Part shown: positions 33,428 to 42,277 of the stretch, in pieces
Layout: each line of letters starts with the position of its first letter
Numbering within the stretch: position 1 is the first letter of the stretch
Assembly (NCBI GenBank): GCA_031261525.1
Contig: JAISJM010000120.1
Location: forward strand, 1 to 64,000
Origin: Eubacteriales Family XIII. Incertae Sedis bacterium
GTDB lineage: Bacteria; Bacillota; Clostridia; Peptostreptococcales; Anaerovoracaceae
DNA length: 64,000 nucleotides
Direction: 5' to 3'
The notes under the pieces: model-generated
Told to the model about the DNA's origin: nothing
Databases searched by the model: none
The model's input: the letters and a program-made list of their open reading frames with translations, nothing else
Translations under genes and position numbers: made by a program

Positions 33428-33997
33428 TCATTTATATTTTACATATTTGCGTTCTGTTTTCTTTGCGCGTAGCTGCGACATTTTCATATGCACTAGATGT
33501 AGGAGCGATGCGAATAGGATTCCCGTACATGCGCCGCCCGTATCGATGAGCACATCCTGCCATTGCGGCGTGCGATAAGGCACAAAATACTGATGGAATT
33601 CATCCAATACTGCATAAATCACGCAGATGGCGAGGGTGACGGCGATGCGCCTCTTGAATCCAATCGATTTCGCCTTCGTGAGCTCATACATGCCCGTCAT
33701 CGTATATGCCACGCCGCCGAGCAGCATGTACATAAAGAAATGCGCGAATTTACGCATGAAGTATCCGAAAAAATCTCCATTTGCGACTCGAATGAGGCGC
33801 CCCGCGAGCAGACTCGACACGAAGTCGCTGATGCGATTGCTTAGGTTTGCATCTTGGGACGAGAAAACGAAGATGATAATCATGATTAGAATTGTAAAAA
33901 TGAGCCAACGACGGTATTTCAAAACGAACCTCCTAAAGATTGTGACAATCAATGCATCGATGATATTTGCCGCACGAGCACCAATCCATCGCAACAT
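33428..33997 (-). CDS. VanZ-family membrane protein
   Basis: A 189-residue protein with four to five membrane helices. It has the family signatures RKFAHFFMYMLLGGVAYT and LDEFHQYFVPYRTPQWQDVL, followed by DTGGACTG. VanZ proteins are small membrane proteins of Firmicutes linked to glycopeptide (teicoplanin) tolerance and envelope physiology, with no known enzymatic reaction. The N-terminal 30 residues are basic and cytoplasmic. It is probably transcribed toward the lipase gene. Confidence 0.85.
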   Translation of the reverse strand: MLRWIGARAANIIDALIVTIFRRFVLKYRRWLIFTILIMIIIFVFSSQDANLSNRISDFVSSLLAGRLIRVANGDFFGYFMRKFAHFFMYMLLGGVAYTMTGMYELTKAKSIGFKRRIAVTLAICVIYAVLDEFHQYFVPYRTPQWQDVLIDTGGACTGILFASLLHLVHMKMSQLRAKKTERKYVKYK

Positions 33998-34911
33998 GAA
34001 TCATGCAGGTTTTCGATATCCTTCTATTATAAACATCTTATATAAACATCTATAAACATCTTAACACGATATAGCATATCATAGTTTTCAAAATAAAAAT
34101 AAATCCTATGCAATAATATGGCGCAGATGTGCCGTGATAATACGAATTTGCAATGAAATCCCAATAGTAGATGAAAAAATATCACATTTCTTGTGCAAAT
34201 GTCACCGATACGCGCCAAGCTTGCAAAAAAGGTATTGAATAGGTGCTGTAAATGGAAAAAATGTAATTTGTATACAAAGTCTTAGCCATGATAACATATG
34301 CCTAGATTCCAATGCGAGTCCGCAATGAGAACAACGATACTCTTGTGCAAATGCTTGCAAATGTTAGATACAAGTCTTTTCGAGTGTCGAAATATGTTAT
34401 GCAAGTGAAAGAATTAATATTGCAATTTTCTTGGTGGCACAAATATCGGATTTCTTCTTTACGCGATTTTGCGTAGAATAATGCCTGTTTTTACGCGCAA
34501 AATCGAGAAAAGAAGAGATCCTCAAACAGTAAGCAGATATACTGGACGTGAATAAATGTCAAAGGTTTTGACTGCTGACAAATTATAATGTATGGTCGCG
34601 GGACGTGACGTCAACTATAATATAACAGTTACAATCTGTCTGTGGTAAAATGGTAGATATGAAAAATGAGTAGATATGAAAATGATAAGTCCGAAAGAAT
34701 TTAACTCGCAGCTAGAGACAATACGACCATTTTATCGCATGAAAATGCAGAAACATATTTTATATAGAATTTGTTTTCACAAGCACCAATTCGTTTGATG
34801 TGTTAGCAGAATTAAGGCAAGATATGTAGATGGTGGATATGAAGATGACCGTTGGAATAATCATGATTTCGGGGGTGAACCCATAATTTGAGCGTGAAAG
34901 GAATTGATGGA
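33998..34911. other. Long non-coding region upstream of glycerol kinase
   Basis: About 900 nt without a supported gene. It contains a degenerate palindrome (34451-34519), a TGACGTCA octamer at 34606-34613 next to ATAAT-rich text, and two TAGATATGAAAA copies near 34654-34685. A 40-codon frame from 34677 (MKMISPKEFNSQLETIRPFY) has no ribosome site and may be a relic. A 63-codon frame on the complement (34027-34218) looks spurious. Confidence 0.4.
34451..34519. repeat. Degenerate palindrome, dispersed family copy 3
   Basis: TTCTTCTTTACGCGATTTTG on the left, against TACGCGCAAAATCGAGAAAA then GAAGAGA on the right, is an imperfect version of the 27-bp-arm palindromes at 27272 and 32342, with several mismatches in the right arm. 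Confidence 0.8.
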
Positions 34912-36402
34912 ATGAAAAAATACATCATGGCATTAGATCAGGGAACGACGAGTTCGCGGTGCATTATTTTCGATAAATGTCGCAATATTATCTCAAAATC
35001 ACAACAAGAGGTCACACAGATATTTCCGCAGCCTGGTTGGGTGGAGCAGAACCCGCTCGAAATTTTGTCGAGTCAGCTTTCTGTCATGATTGATGCGACA
35101 TCGCGAAAGGGCATCAGCCTGGATGAAATTGCTGGAATTGGGATTACAAATCAGCGCGAGACAACGATACTTTGGGACAAACATACTGGTGAGCCTGTCT
35201 ACAATGCGATTGTCTGGCAGTGTCGCCGAACAGCGGAGCTTTGCGATGATTTGAAATCTCGAGGCTATGCTGATAAAATCCGTGAGAAGACGGGACTCGT
35301 CATCGATGCGTATTTTTCGGCAACGAAAATTGCTTGGATTCTTGACAATGTCGCGGGTGCGCGAGCGCGTGCAGAAGCTGGCGATTTGCTGTTTGGGACG
35401 GTCGATACGTGGCTCATCTGGAATCTCACAAAGCGAAGGGTGCATGTGACAGATTATAGCAACGCCTCGCGGACGATGCTATTCAATATTCACGATTTAA
35501 AATGGGATGATGAATTGCTGGGTTTGTTAAATATCCCCAAGTCTCTCTTGCCAGAAGTAAGACAGTCGAGCGAAATCTATGGCTACACTTCAACGGATTT
35601 AGTCGCTGGTAAAGTTCCAATTGCAGGCATTGCTGGTGACCAGCAGGCGGCACTATTTGGACAATCCTGTTTTGAGCCAGGTATGGTGAAAAATACCTAC
35701 GGCACGGGTTGCTTCATCCTCATGAACACAGGCGAACAGCCTGTAAACTCCGATTACGGATTGCTCACGACAATTGCATGGGGCATCAACGGCAAGATTC
35801 ACTACGCGCTCGAAGGAAGCGTCTTTGTAGCAGGTGCCGCGATTCAGTGGCTCAGAGATGAAGTATTGTTGATTGAAAATGCAAAGGAAACCGAGGCGAT
35901 TGCACAATCTGTGCCTGATAACGGTGGCGTATATGTTGTGCCTGCGTTGACTGGTCTCGGCGCGCCATACTGGGATCCATACGCACGCGGTCTCATGATT
36001 GGACTCACAAGAGGCACAAAAAAAGCACATATCGTCAGAGCGACGCTCGAATCGCTCGCCTATCTAAGCATGGATGTCATCGAAGCGATGCAAGATGACG
36101 CCTGCGTGAAATTAAAGACGTTACGTGTAGACGGCGGTGCAAGCGCCAACAATTTCCTCATGCAATTCCAAGCGGACATCACAGGCGAGTCTGTCATTCG
36201 CCCCGCCATAATTGAAAGCACCGCATTGGGTGCCGCCACACTAGCAGGTCTCGCAGTGAACTTTTTTAAGAGTGCAGAGGATTTCCATGCGGGCAGCGCA
36301 AATGATGACATTTTCGAGCCAGCAATGGATACCGCCGAGCGAAAGACTCTAGTATCAAGGTGGAAGAAAGCAGTAACCCTAAGCTTGAAATGGGAGACCT
36401 AA
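34912..36402 (+). CDS. glpK: Glycerol kinase
   Basis: The ATG at 34912 behind AAAGGAATTGATGGA gives 496 residues, the usual GlpK length; an upstream TTG at 34888 is less likely. FGGY kinase motifs are complete: [15 protein letters not shown] at the N-terminus, [46 protein letters not shown] and [19 protein letters not shown]. It phosphorylates glycerol to sn-glycerol 3-phosphate. No glpF, glpD or glpO is adjacent, so it is a lone gene here. The long upstream region may carry its control sites, but none was identified. Confidence 0.95.
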   Translation: MKKYIMALDQGTTSSRCIIFDKCRNIISKSQQEVTQIFPQPGWVEQNPLEILSSQLSVMIDATSRKGISLDEIAGIGITNQRETTILWDKHTGEPVYNAIVWQCRRTAELCDDLKSRGYADKIREKTGLVIDAYFSATKIAWILDNVAGARARAEAGDLLFGTVDTWLIWNLTKRRVHVTDYSNASRTMLFNIHDLKWDDELLGLLNIPKSLLPEVRQSSEIYGYTSTDLVAGKVPIAGIAGDQQAALFGQSCFEPGMVKNTYGTGCFILMNTGEQPVNSDYGLLTTIAWGINGKIHYALEGSVFVAGAAIQWLRDEVLLIENAKETEAIAQSVPDNGGVYVVPALTGLGAPYWDPYARGLMIGLTRGTKKAHIVRATLESLAYLSMDVIEAMQDDACVKLKTLRVDGGASANNFLMQFQADITGESVIRPAIIESTALGAATLAGLAVNFFKSAEDFHAGSANDDIFEPAMDTAERKTLVSRWKKAVTLSLKWET

Positions 36403-36634
36403 CCCAATTTACGAAGTAAATTGATGGTAGGTCCCCCGAGAGGATTCCGCGGCAGCTGCGAGCATAGCGAGTCTCATCCCATGCGTCAGCCGCAATAAAA
36501 TCTATCAAGAAAGTCTAGCCAAGCAAAGAATGCGAGAAAACGGTACGTCAGATCCCTTGAGGATTCCGCAGAATACGAGGAATTCTAACCCAATTTACGC
36601 AAATGCATGCAACTACAGAATTGCAAGCATTTGC
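36399..36634. repeat. Repeat cluster behind glpK: dispersed repeat, partial copy, 15-bp direct repeats and hairpin
   Basis: A dispersed-repeat copy lies at 36426-36496 (GGTAGGTCCCCCGAGAGGAT, TCCGCGGCAGCTGCGAGCAT...). A partial copy lies at 36542-36570 (GGTACGTCAGATCCCTTGAG, GATTCCGCA). The exact 15-mer CTAACCCAATTTACG occurs at 36399-36413 and 36585-36599, flanking both. Immediately after comes a hairpin, GCAAATGCATGCAA/TTGCAAGCATTTGC (36599-36634). Together this looks like a small inserted element or a hot spot for insertion. Confidence 0.75.
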
Positions 36635-36727
36635 AGCACCTGGAAATGGAACAAACGGGTCACACAAAAGCGTTTTTTCGTCATTTTCAAACAATAGTGA
36701 GGCATTTGCGAACCAAGTAGTTTTCAT
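36548..36727 (-). pseudogene. N-terminal stub of an MBL-fold metallo-hydrolase
   Basis: On the complement, ATG at 36725-36727 behind GGAGAG begins MKTTWFANASLLFENDEKTL, then LCDPFVPFPGA. This is the first beta-strands typical of MBL-fold hydrolases. The text then turns into residues encoded by the hairpin and repeats at 36542-36634 and stops at 36548. The HxHxDH metal site is missing. The 3' end was evidently removed when the repeat cluster formed. Confidence 0.65.
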
Positions 36728-36784
36728 GATCTCTCCAGTTCCAACAAAATAAAACGAAACATACTGACCAAACCGCACAGACAA

Positions 36785-37097
36785 TGTAATCCCAATACTA
36801 TGTATTATACCGCGAAACGTCTAGACTTAACAGTCAACATGTCCAACGGTCAACGAGCCCCGAATCTATACAAATTTACAAACTTATATAATCCATCATA
36901 ACTGCGGAAAACCGCCTGCGCAATCATTAGCCTCGATGAAAAACGCCAAACCATCAATATGCCACAACGATATCCTCATATTTCTACCGTAACATAACAT
37001 TTGTATGCCATCTGAAATAATGCTACTTTCGTTCAATCATTTTCTGTAGTATGATTATAGATGTATGATTTCAATTTGAATAATTTAGGAGGGTGCG
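36785..37097. other. Intergenic region upstream of the TrpB2 gene
   Basis: No gene is seen. A TATGAT box near 37048 could serve as a -10 element for the downstream gene. Otherwise there is nothing recognisable. Confidence 0.35.
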
Positions 37098-38462
37098 ATG
37101 ACAAAGATTCCATATAGATATTATCTGAGCGAAGATGAGATTCCAAAGCAGTGGTACAACCTCAGAGCGGATATGAAAGAGCAGCATGCGCCGATTATCA
37201 ATCCTGGCACGGGAAAGCCTGCGACGGTGGTGGATCTCGAACCTGTATTTGCGACGAAATTGGCGGAGCAGGAGCTTGACAACACGACGCGTTGGTTTGA
37301 TATTCCGGATGAAGTGTATGAGATGTACAAGGTTTATAGACCATCTCCGCTCATCAGAGCCTATAATTTGGAGAAATATCTCGACACGCCGGCGAAGATT
37401 TATTATAAATTCGAGGGTAACAATACGTCGGGCAGCCATAAACTCAATTCTGCGATTGCGCAGGCTTATTATGCGAAGGATCAGGGTCTCACAAAGCTTA
37501 CGACGGAGACGGGCGCGGGACAGTGGGGCACGGCGCTTTCGGAGGCTTGTTCGTATTTCGGTATTGATTTGACGGTGTTTATGGTTAAAGTTAGCTATGA
37601 GCAGAAGCCATTCAGAAAAGCGATTATGGAGACATTTGACGGTAAAGTCATTGCTTCGCCTTCGGATACGACGCAGGTTGGTCGCCAGATTCTAGCCGAG
37701 GATCCAAACAATAGCGGAAGCCTTGGAACGGCGATTTCAGAAGCTGTGGAGCTTGCAGTGACGACTGAAAATTGTAGATATGTGCTCGGTTCTGTGTTGA
37801 ATCAGGTGCTCCTTCACCAGTCAATTATCGGTCTTGAAGCTGAGATTGCGATGAAAAATCTCGGCGTATATCCAGACGTCGTCATCGGCTGCGCAGGTGG
37901 CGGTTCGAATCTCGGCGGTCTCATCGCGCCATTTATGCGTGAAAAAATTGTTAATGGCAAAAACATCGATTTCCTAGCCGTGGAGCCAGCATCTTGCCCT
38001 TCACTCACGCGTGGCAAATACGCATACGACTTCTGTGACACAGGTAAAATCACACCAATGGCGAAAATGTACACGCTCGGCAGCGGGTTCAAACCTTCCG
38101 CCAATCATGCAGGCGGCTTGCGATATCATGGTATGAGTCCAATTTTGTCCAAACTCTACGACGATGGATTGATGCGTGCGACTTCTTATACGCAGGTTCC
38201 CGTGTTTGAGGCTGCGAAGACATTTGCGAAACTCGAGACAATTCTGCCCGCACCTGAGTCTGCACATGCAATCAAAGGCGCGATGGACGAGGCGCTCCGA
38301 TGTAAGGAGGCAGGCGAGGAGAAGACGATATTGTTCGGCTTGACCGGTACAGGCTACTTCGATATGACGGCGTATGCTGCATTCAACGATGGCACGATGA
38401 ATGACCATGTTCCAACGGATGCGGAGCTGAAACCAGGATTCGATAGTCTTCCAAAGCTATAG
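37098..38462 (+). CDS. TrpB-like PLP enzyme (TrpB2 type)
   Basis: A 454-residue PLP enzyme. The ATG lies behind TTAGGAGGGTGCG. The long N-terminal extension (YRYYLSEDEIPKQWYNLRAD) and length are typical of TrpB2 rather than TrpB1 (about 395). The PLP Lys is in NTSGSHKLNSA (Lys115). Also present are TETGAGQWGTALS, the phosphate loop CAGGGSNLGG, and HAGGLRYHGMSP. TrpB2 proteins make tryptophan from indole and serine, or act in serine/indole salvage without TrpA. No other trp gene is nearby, which supports a stand-alone salvage role. Confidence 0.92.
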   Translation: MTKIPYRYYLSEDEIPKQWYNLRADMKEQHAPIINPGTGKPATVVDLEPVFATKLAEQELDNTTRWFDIPDEVYEMYKVYRPSPLIRAYNLEKYLDTPAKIYYKFEGNNTSGSHKLNSAIAQAYYAKDQGLTKLTTETGAGQWGTALSEACSYFGIDLTVFMVKVSYEQKPFRKAIMETFDGKVIASPSDTTQVGRQILAEDPNNSGSLGTAISEAVELAVTTENCRYVLGSVLNQVLLHQSIIGLEAEIAMKNLGVYPDVVIGCAGGGSNLGGLIAPFMREKIVNGKNIDFLAVEPASCPSLTRGKYAYDFCDTGKITPMAKMYTLGSGFKPSANHAGGLRYHGMSPILSKLYDDGLMRATSYTQVPVFEAAKTFAKLETILPAPESAHAIKGAMDEALRCKEAGEEKTILFGLTGTGYFDMTAYAAFNDGTMNDHVPTDAELKPGFDSLPKL

Positions 38463-38683
38463 ATTTTGGCGTAAATGCAGCTGCAAGCGAGCATATATTG
38501 ATGCAGTTACAATTGTAAGGATGCAGATGCTGATTTGGCGCAAATGCAGCTGCAAATGAATACAAAATCGGTTTGGGGCGTATCATTTGACAATATGGTA
38601 GTAAAAGAGGCGTTATTTATACCAAATTGTCAAATTATACGCCCCGATAAAAAATATGCAGTTATGCAATTTTCTTAATAAAT
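38463..38683. other. Intergenic repeats and a long inverted repeat
   Basis: TTGGCGYAAATGCAGCTGCAA occurs twice (near 38466 and 38534). From 38575 to 38645, GGGGCGTATcATTTGACAAT pairs with ATTGTCAAATtATACGCCCC, extended by TGGTA/TACCA, around a loop of about 20 nt. It may be a terminator for the TrpB2 gene, though there is no T-run on this strand, or a small non-autonomous element. Confidence 0.6.
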
Positions 38684-38810
38684 GATTGTTGGTTCGAAAA
38701 GCTGTATTAAGATATGGCACGTCAAAAAAGAGTCCAACAGTACACGATAACAGTTGTGCCGGAAGATACTCACTTAAATTAGAGTGATTCTGGAGTCGAA
38801 ATCATTGCAA
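38684..38810 (+). pseudogene. Decayed duplicate of the pyridoxal kinase gene 5' end
   Basis: The text AAGATATGGCACGTCAAAAA, AGAGTCC, then ACACGATAACAGTTGTGCCGGAAGATACTCACTTA is a mutated copy of the real gene start at 38867 and its leader (AATAAATRATNGTTNGTT). A frame-breaking change follows the ninth codon. The offset between the two ATGs (38714 and 38867) is 153 bp. It is non-functional but shows a tandem duplication of the promoter-start region. Confidence 0.8.
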
Positions 38811-38866
38811 TTGTTGCATCCCCCCCCCTCAATAAATAATCGTTTGGTTGAAAGGCTACATAAGAT

Positions 38867-40114
38867 ATGGCACGTCAAAAAAGAGTCCTAGCAATACATG
38901 ATATTAGTTGCGTCGGAAGGTGCTCACTTACTGTGGCACTTCCGATTCTTTCTGCTGCAGGCATTGAGACATCCGTGCTTCCGACGGCGGTGCTGTCAAC
39001 GCATACGGGCGGATTTACCGGCTATACCTATCGGGATTTGACCGATGATATCGAGCCAGTTTTGAACCATTTAAAATCGCTCGGCATGCATTTTGACGCA
39101 ATTTATACAGGATACCTCGGAAGTATCGAGCAAGTTGATCTTGTGAAGCGCGTGATTGAAGAATTGCGGACGAAGACGGATGATACTATAAAGACGATGG
39201 ATGCTTTGACGTTGCCGATGCGCCCAAATGCACAGAATAACAGTGAGCCGATATCTGCAGCTAACACAGCAATTCAAAGCGCGAAGTCGGATGGCAAGTC
39301 TGTAAATACAGGTGATTTGACATCTGCAAATGACGCAAACATTCACAGTCATGTGACGTCAACGAGTTCATTGCAATCACAATCTGATTTGAATTGCTCC
39401 GATCAGTTGTCATCATCTCAAATGAAGGATAGAATTCAATCAGCCAATCATGCTAGAGATACCCTCGCAGATTCAATAGATTGGAATTACAAAAGTGATG
39501 CAAGGCTTGACGCTGTCAGCAAGAGCATCGCCACGAGCAATATTGAAAATACAGTCAATGATACCATTGTAATCGTCGACCCAGCAATGGCAGATAAGGG
39601 AAAACTATACAGTTTGTTCGATAAAAACTTTCCGAAAAAGATGCGCGAACTCTGCGAAATTGCCGACGTCATCGTTCCGAATCTCACAGAAGCAAAGCTC
39701 CTTTTGGGGGAGGAATACACAGGTGATCATGTCGACGACCTCGAAGCGCGAGCCATTCTGAAAAGATTGAGCAATTCGTTAAATGTTTCCGAGACCGTCC
39801 TTACAGGTGTTGGATTCAAAGACTTTACAGGCAATGATTCGTATGGAGCGGCATCATACAACAAAATAGATGGTCGTTTCAGTATCTACGGGGAAGAAAA
39901 AATCGCCAATATGTATCACGGCACAGGCGATGTCTGGGCTAGTGTATTTACTGCAGCACTTGTAAAAGGCAAGCCAATCGCTGAAGCCGTTAAGATAGCT
40001 GTTCATTTTACAAAAGAGAGCATACGCAGGAGTTTCGAAGGTGACGCAGACAATCGCTATGGTGTCAATTTCGAAGAGGGACTCGGCGATTTAGCAAAGC
40101 AATTAGCAGATTGA
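38867..40114 (+). CDS. pdxY: Pyridoxamine/pyridoxal kinase with a large Ser/Asn-rich insertion
   Basis: A 415-residue protein, against about 285 for the family. The N-terminal part (residues 1-107: RVLAIHDISCVGRCSLTVAL, PTAVLSTHTGGFTGYTYRDL) and the C-terminal part (from about residue 225: TIVIVDPAMADKGKLY, VPNLTEAKLLLGE, YHGTGDVWASVFTAALVKGK) match PdxK/PdxY kinases. The GTGD anion-hole motif is complete. Residues about 108-224 are a hydrophilic Ser/Asn/Asp-rich stretch with no known fold, inserted between strands of the ribokinase fold. It phosphorylates pyridoxal or pyridoxamine for PLP supply. The ribosome site is weak (GAAAGG, 16-21 nt upstream), and a C9 tract lies 38 nt upstream. Confidence 0.88.
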   Translation: MARQKRVLAIHDISCVGRCSLTVALPILSAAGIETSVLPTAVLSTHTGGFTGYTYRDLTDDIEPVLNHLKSLGMHFDAIYTGYLGSIEQVDLVKRVIEELRTKTDDTIKTMDALTLPMRPNAQNNSEPISAANTAIQSAKSDGKSVNTGDLTSANDANIHSHVTSTSSLQSQSDLNCSDQLSSSQMKDRIQSANHARDTLADSIDWNYKSDARLDAVSKSIATSNIENTVNDTIVIVDPAMADKGKLYSLFDKNFPKKMRELCEIADVIVPNLTEAKLLLGEEYTGDHVDDLEARAILKRLSNSLNVSETVLTGVGFKDFTGNDSYGAASYNKIDGRFSIYGEEKIANMYHGTGDVWASVFTAALVKGKPIAEAVKIAVHFTKESIRRSFEGDADNRYGVNFEEGLGDLAKQLAD

Positions 40115-40353
40115 TACGATATCGTGCAATTTGAATTTATGGATGTTATTTCCGTATATGTAAGTTGTTTTTTATAAACTTGATATAAATAAGTAGAATG
40201 ATTACAATCTGGTCAACAAAGTTGGATACTCGTTCTGCAATAGATGGTATGAAACCTCCAAATATCGCGGTTTGGTTTTAACATTTGCTCATGCTCATTA
40301 CAATCCAATTGCCATAGAAATCCCAATTTAGCATAATCTTAGAAAGGCACTCG

Positions 40354-41310
40354 ATGTATAATATACTCATCTCATTCAACGTCGTTGTTCCACTCATCAT
40401 GTGGATGCTCGTTGGACTCTTCGCGCGGAAAGTCCTGAAAGCAGATGACAGCTGGATTGAGAAGACGAACAATATCATGTTCAAGACGTTTTTTCCAGTC
40501 ATGCTTTTCTACAATATGGTGACGAGTGACATCACGCAGATTACGACAAAGATTGTGCCGTTGATTATTTTCTGCCTCGGAGGCGTTCTTGTGACATTTG
40601 CGGTTCTGATGTTTATCGTGCCAAGACTTCACGATTCCAATCCAGTGCGCGGTGCGATGGTTCAGGCGACAGTTCGTTCCAATACGGCGCTCTTCGGGAT
40701 TCCGATGACGCTTGCCGTCTATGGCGAGGGGCATATTGCGATTATTGTCATATTAATTGCAACTGTTGTACCATTATTCAATATTATCAGTGTTTTCTGT
40801 CTCGAATATTTCAGAGGTGAGGACGTCAACTGGACGCGCATGCTCGGCAACATCGCGAAGAATCCGCTGATTTTATCGTTGATTGCAGGTGCGATTACCA
40901 ACATTCTATTGACCATGACAGGCGCAAGCATTCCTGAACCAATCATGAAAGGGCTCAGTGCAATGGGAAATGCCACAATGCCGCTTGCCTTCATGGTTCT
41001 CGGTGCAGGGCTGTCGATGTCGAGTGCCATCGTCAATCGATATAAACTAACGTGGATTATACTGGTGAAATTAGTTATCTCACCAATTTTATGGGTCGGT
41101 CTTGCGATATTTCTTGGTTTCAGAGATCAATATCTCGCGGCAGTACTGTGCATCTTCGCCCCGCCGACCGCGGTTAGCGCGTATACGATGGCACAGGCAA
41201 TGGAGTCCGATGCAAAACTGAGCAATGAGGCGATTGTCTTCACATCGTCATTTGCAATTGTGACCATCTTTTTCTGGGTTTTGATACTACAGAATCTTGG
41301 ATTGCTGTAA
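40354..41310 (+). CDS. AEC-family transporter
   Basis: A 318-residue membrane protein with about ten hydrophobic helices in two five-helix halves, as in the auxin efflux carrier/malate permease family. Typical text includes RKVLKADDSWIEKTNNIMFK, VRSNTALFGIPMTLAVYGEG, FMVLGAGLSMSS and APPTAVSAYTMAQAM. It probably carries a small organic acid or amino acid across the membrane; the substrate is unknown. The RBS AGAAAGG fits. It faces the next gene convergently, with a gap of only 31 nt. Confidence 0.88.
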   Translation: MYNILISFNVVVPLIMWMLVGLFARKVLKADDSWIEKTNNIMFKTFFPVMLFYNMVTSDITQITTKIVPLIIFCLGGVLVTFAVLMFIVPRLHDSNPVRGAMVQATVRSNTALFGIPMTLAVYGEGHIAIIVILIATVVPLFNIISVFCLEYFRGEDVNWTRMLGNIAKNPLILSLIAGAITNILLTMTGASIPEPIMKGLSAMGNATMPLAFMVLGAGLSMSSAIVNRYKLTWIILVKLVISPILWVGLAIFLGFRDQYLAAVLCIFAPPTAVSAYTMAQAMESDAKLSNEAIVFTSSFAIVTIFFWVLILQNLGLL

Positions 41311-41341
41311 ATGGGATGTGGTATTGCTGATTTTCAATCCG

Positions 41342-42031
41342 TTATTTCGCAACGTTCCGTGCTCTCTTCGTATTAATCGCAAATATCGCAGATGGCACCA
41401 CAACCATTATGATACCGACAATACCGCAGATGATGCCGAGCTGTGTAGTGGAATTGATACCATTTGCGCCAATTCCAGCATAGAGAGGGACGTCTGTGTC
41501 GGATATTGTGACATTTCCATCAGGTGGAATTGTACATGTTCCTTTAAAATCGATCGCGCCTGACCCGTTTTTATCTGATCGCGATAGCACGAGTTTGTAA
41601 TCACCAGGCTGGGCATCTGTGGAAAAGGACAATTGTCCCACGCCCGAAATGGACTTCACAATCATGTCATCATTGCCAGATTCTTTCACGGAATAAAGCG
41701 TTGCTGTAAGGGTATCCTTCGTATTCCAATCAATTTTGATGGATAGATTCACATTGTCATCTTTGATTTTGACATTTGCGGTGGAGCCATTTTGTCCATT
41801 TTTAATCTGACCTTCGATTGAGATTTGATTTGCCGATTTGTCCAGTTTGAGAACCCCCGTTGCAAAGTCTGCGGTCTGTGTAGCGCTTCGTGGAATTGGA
41901 TTTGTTACGATGCCTCCCCATCTCGCGGCGTCACGACCAATGCTGAAGCCATAGATAAGTAGCATCACGGAGGATAGAATACATATAATCCCAGTTATGA
42001 CAGATATAATTTTTAACGAATGAGCGTTCAT
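41342..42031 (-). CDS. Unknown membrane protein with two membrane helices and an outside beta domain
   Basis: A 229-residue protein. The start is behind AGGTGATATC. One helix near residues 8-28 (IISVITGIICILSSVMLLIY) and one near 196-220 (GIICGIVGIIMVVVPSAIFA) flank an outside domain of about 165 residues. That domain is rich in beta-strand patterns and polar residues (QISIEGQIKNGQNGSTANVK). No Cys pair, catalytic motif or family is recognised. Confidence 0.7.
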   Translation of the reverse strand: MNAHSLKIISVITGIICILSSVMLLIYGFSIGRDAARWGGIVTNPIPRSATQTADFATGVLKLDKSANQISIEGQIKNGQNGSTANVKIKDDNVNLSIKIDWNTKDTLTATLYSVKESGNDDMIVKSISGVGQLSFSTDAQPGDYKLVLSRSDKNGSGAIDFKGTCTIPPDGNVTISDTDVPLYAGIGANGINSTTQLGIICGIVGIIMVVVPSAIFAINTKRARNVAK

Positions 42032-42277
42032 GATATCACCTAAAGTAAACTGGATGATAATTGTACAAATTGTTGTACAATTAAAACGGCTATATTACCT
42101 TATATACCCACAAATATGGTATTACAAACAACAATTTTTTAATTTTATTGTCAATTCTGTATAGTTTCGAAATTTTTAACAACTATGAAATGTTCAAATA
42201 GTTTGTTCAAGATTTACTTTTAATATTTTATACTACAAAGTCTATAAATTCAACAATTTTTTTTAGGAGAAAACGCC

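Noticed and set aside
34027..34218. 63-codon frame on the complement
   Set aside because: It lies in very AT-rich DNA with no ribosome site and unusual composition, and probably arose by chance.
34888..34911. Upstream TTG start for glycerol kinase
   Set aside because: AAAGG lies within the added codons and sits 10 nt before ATG 34912, which gives the usual family length.
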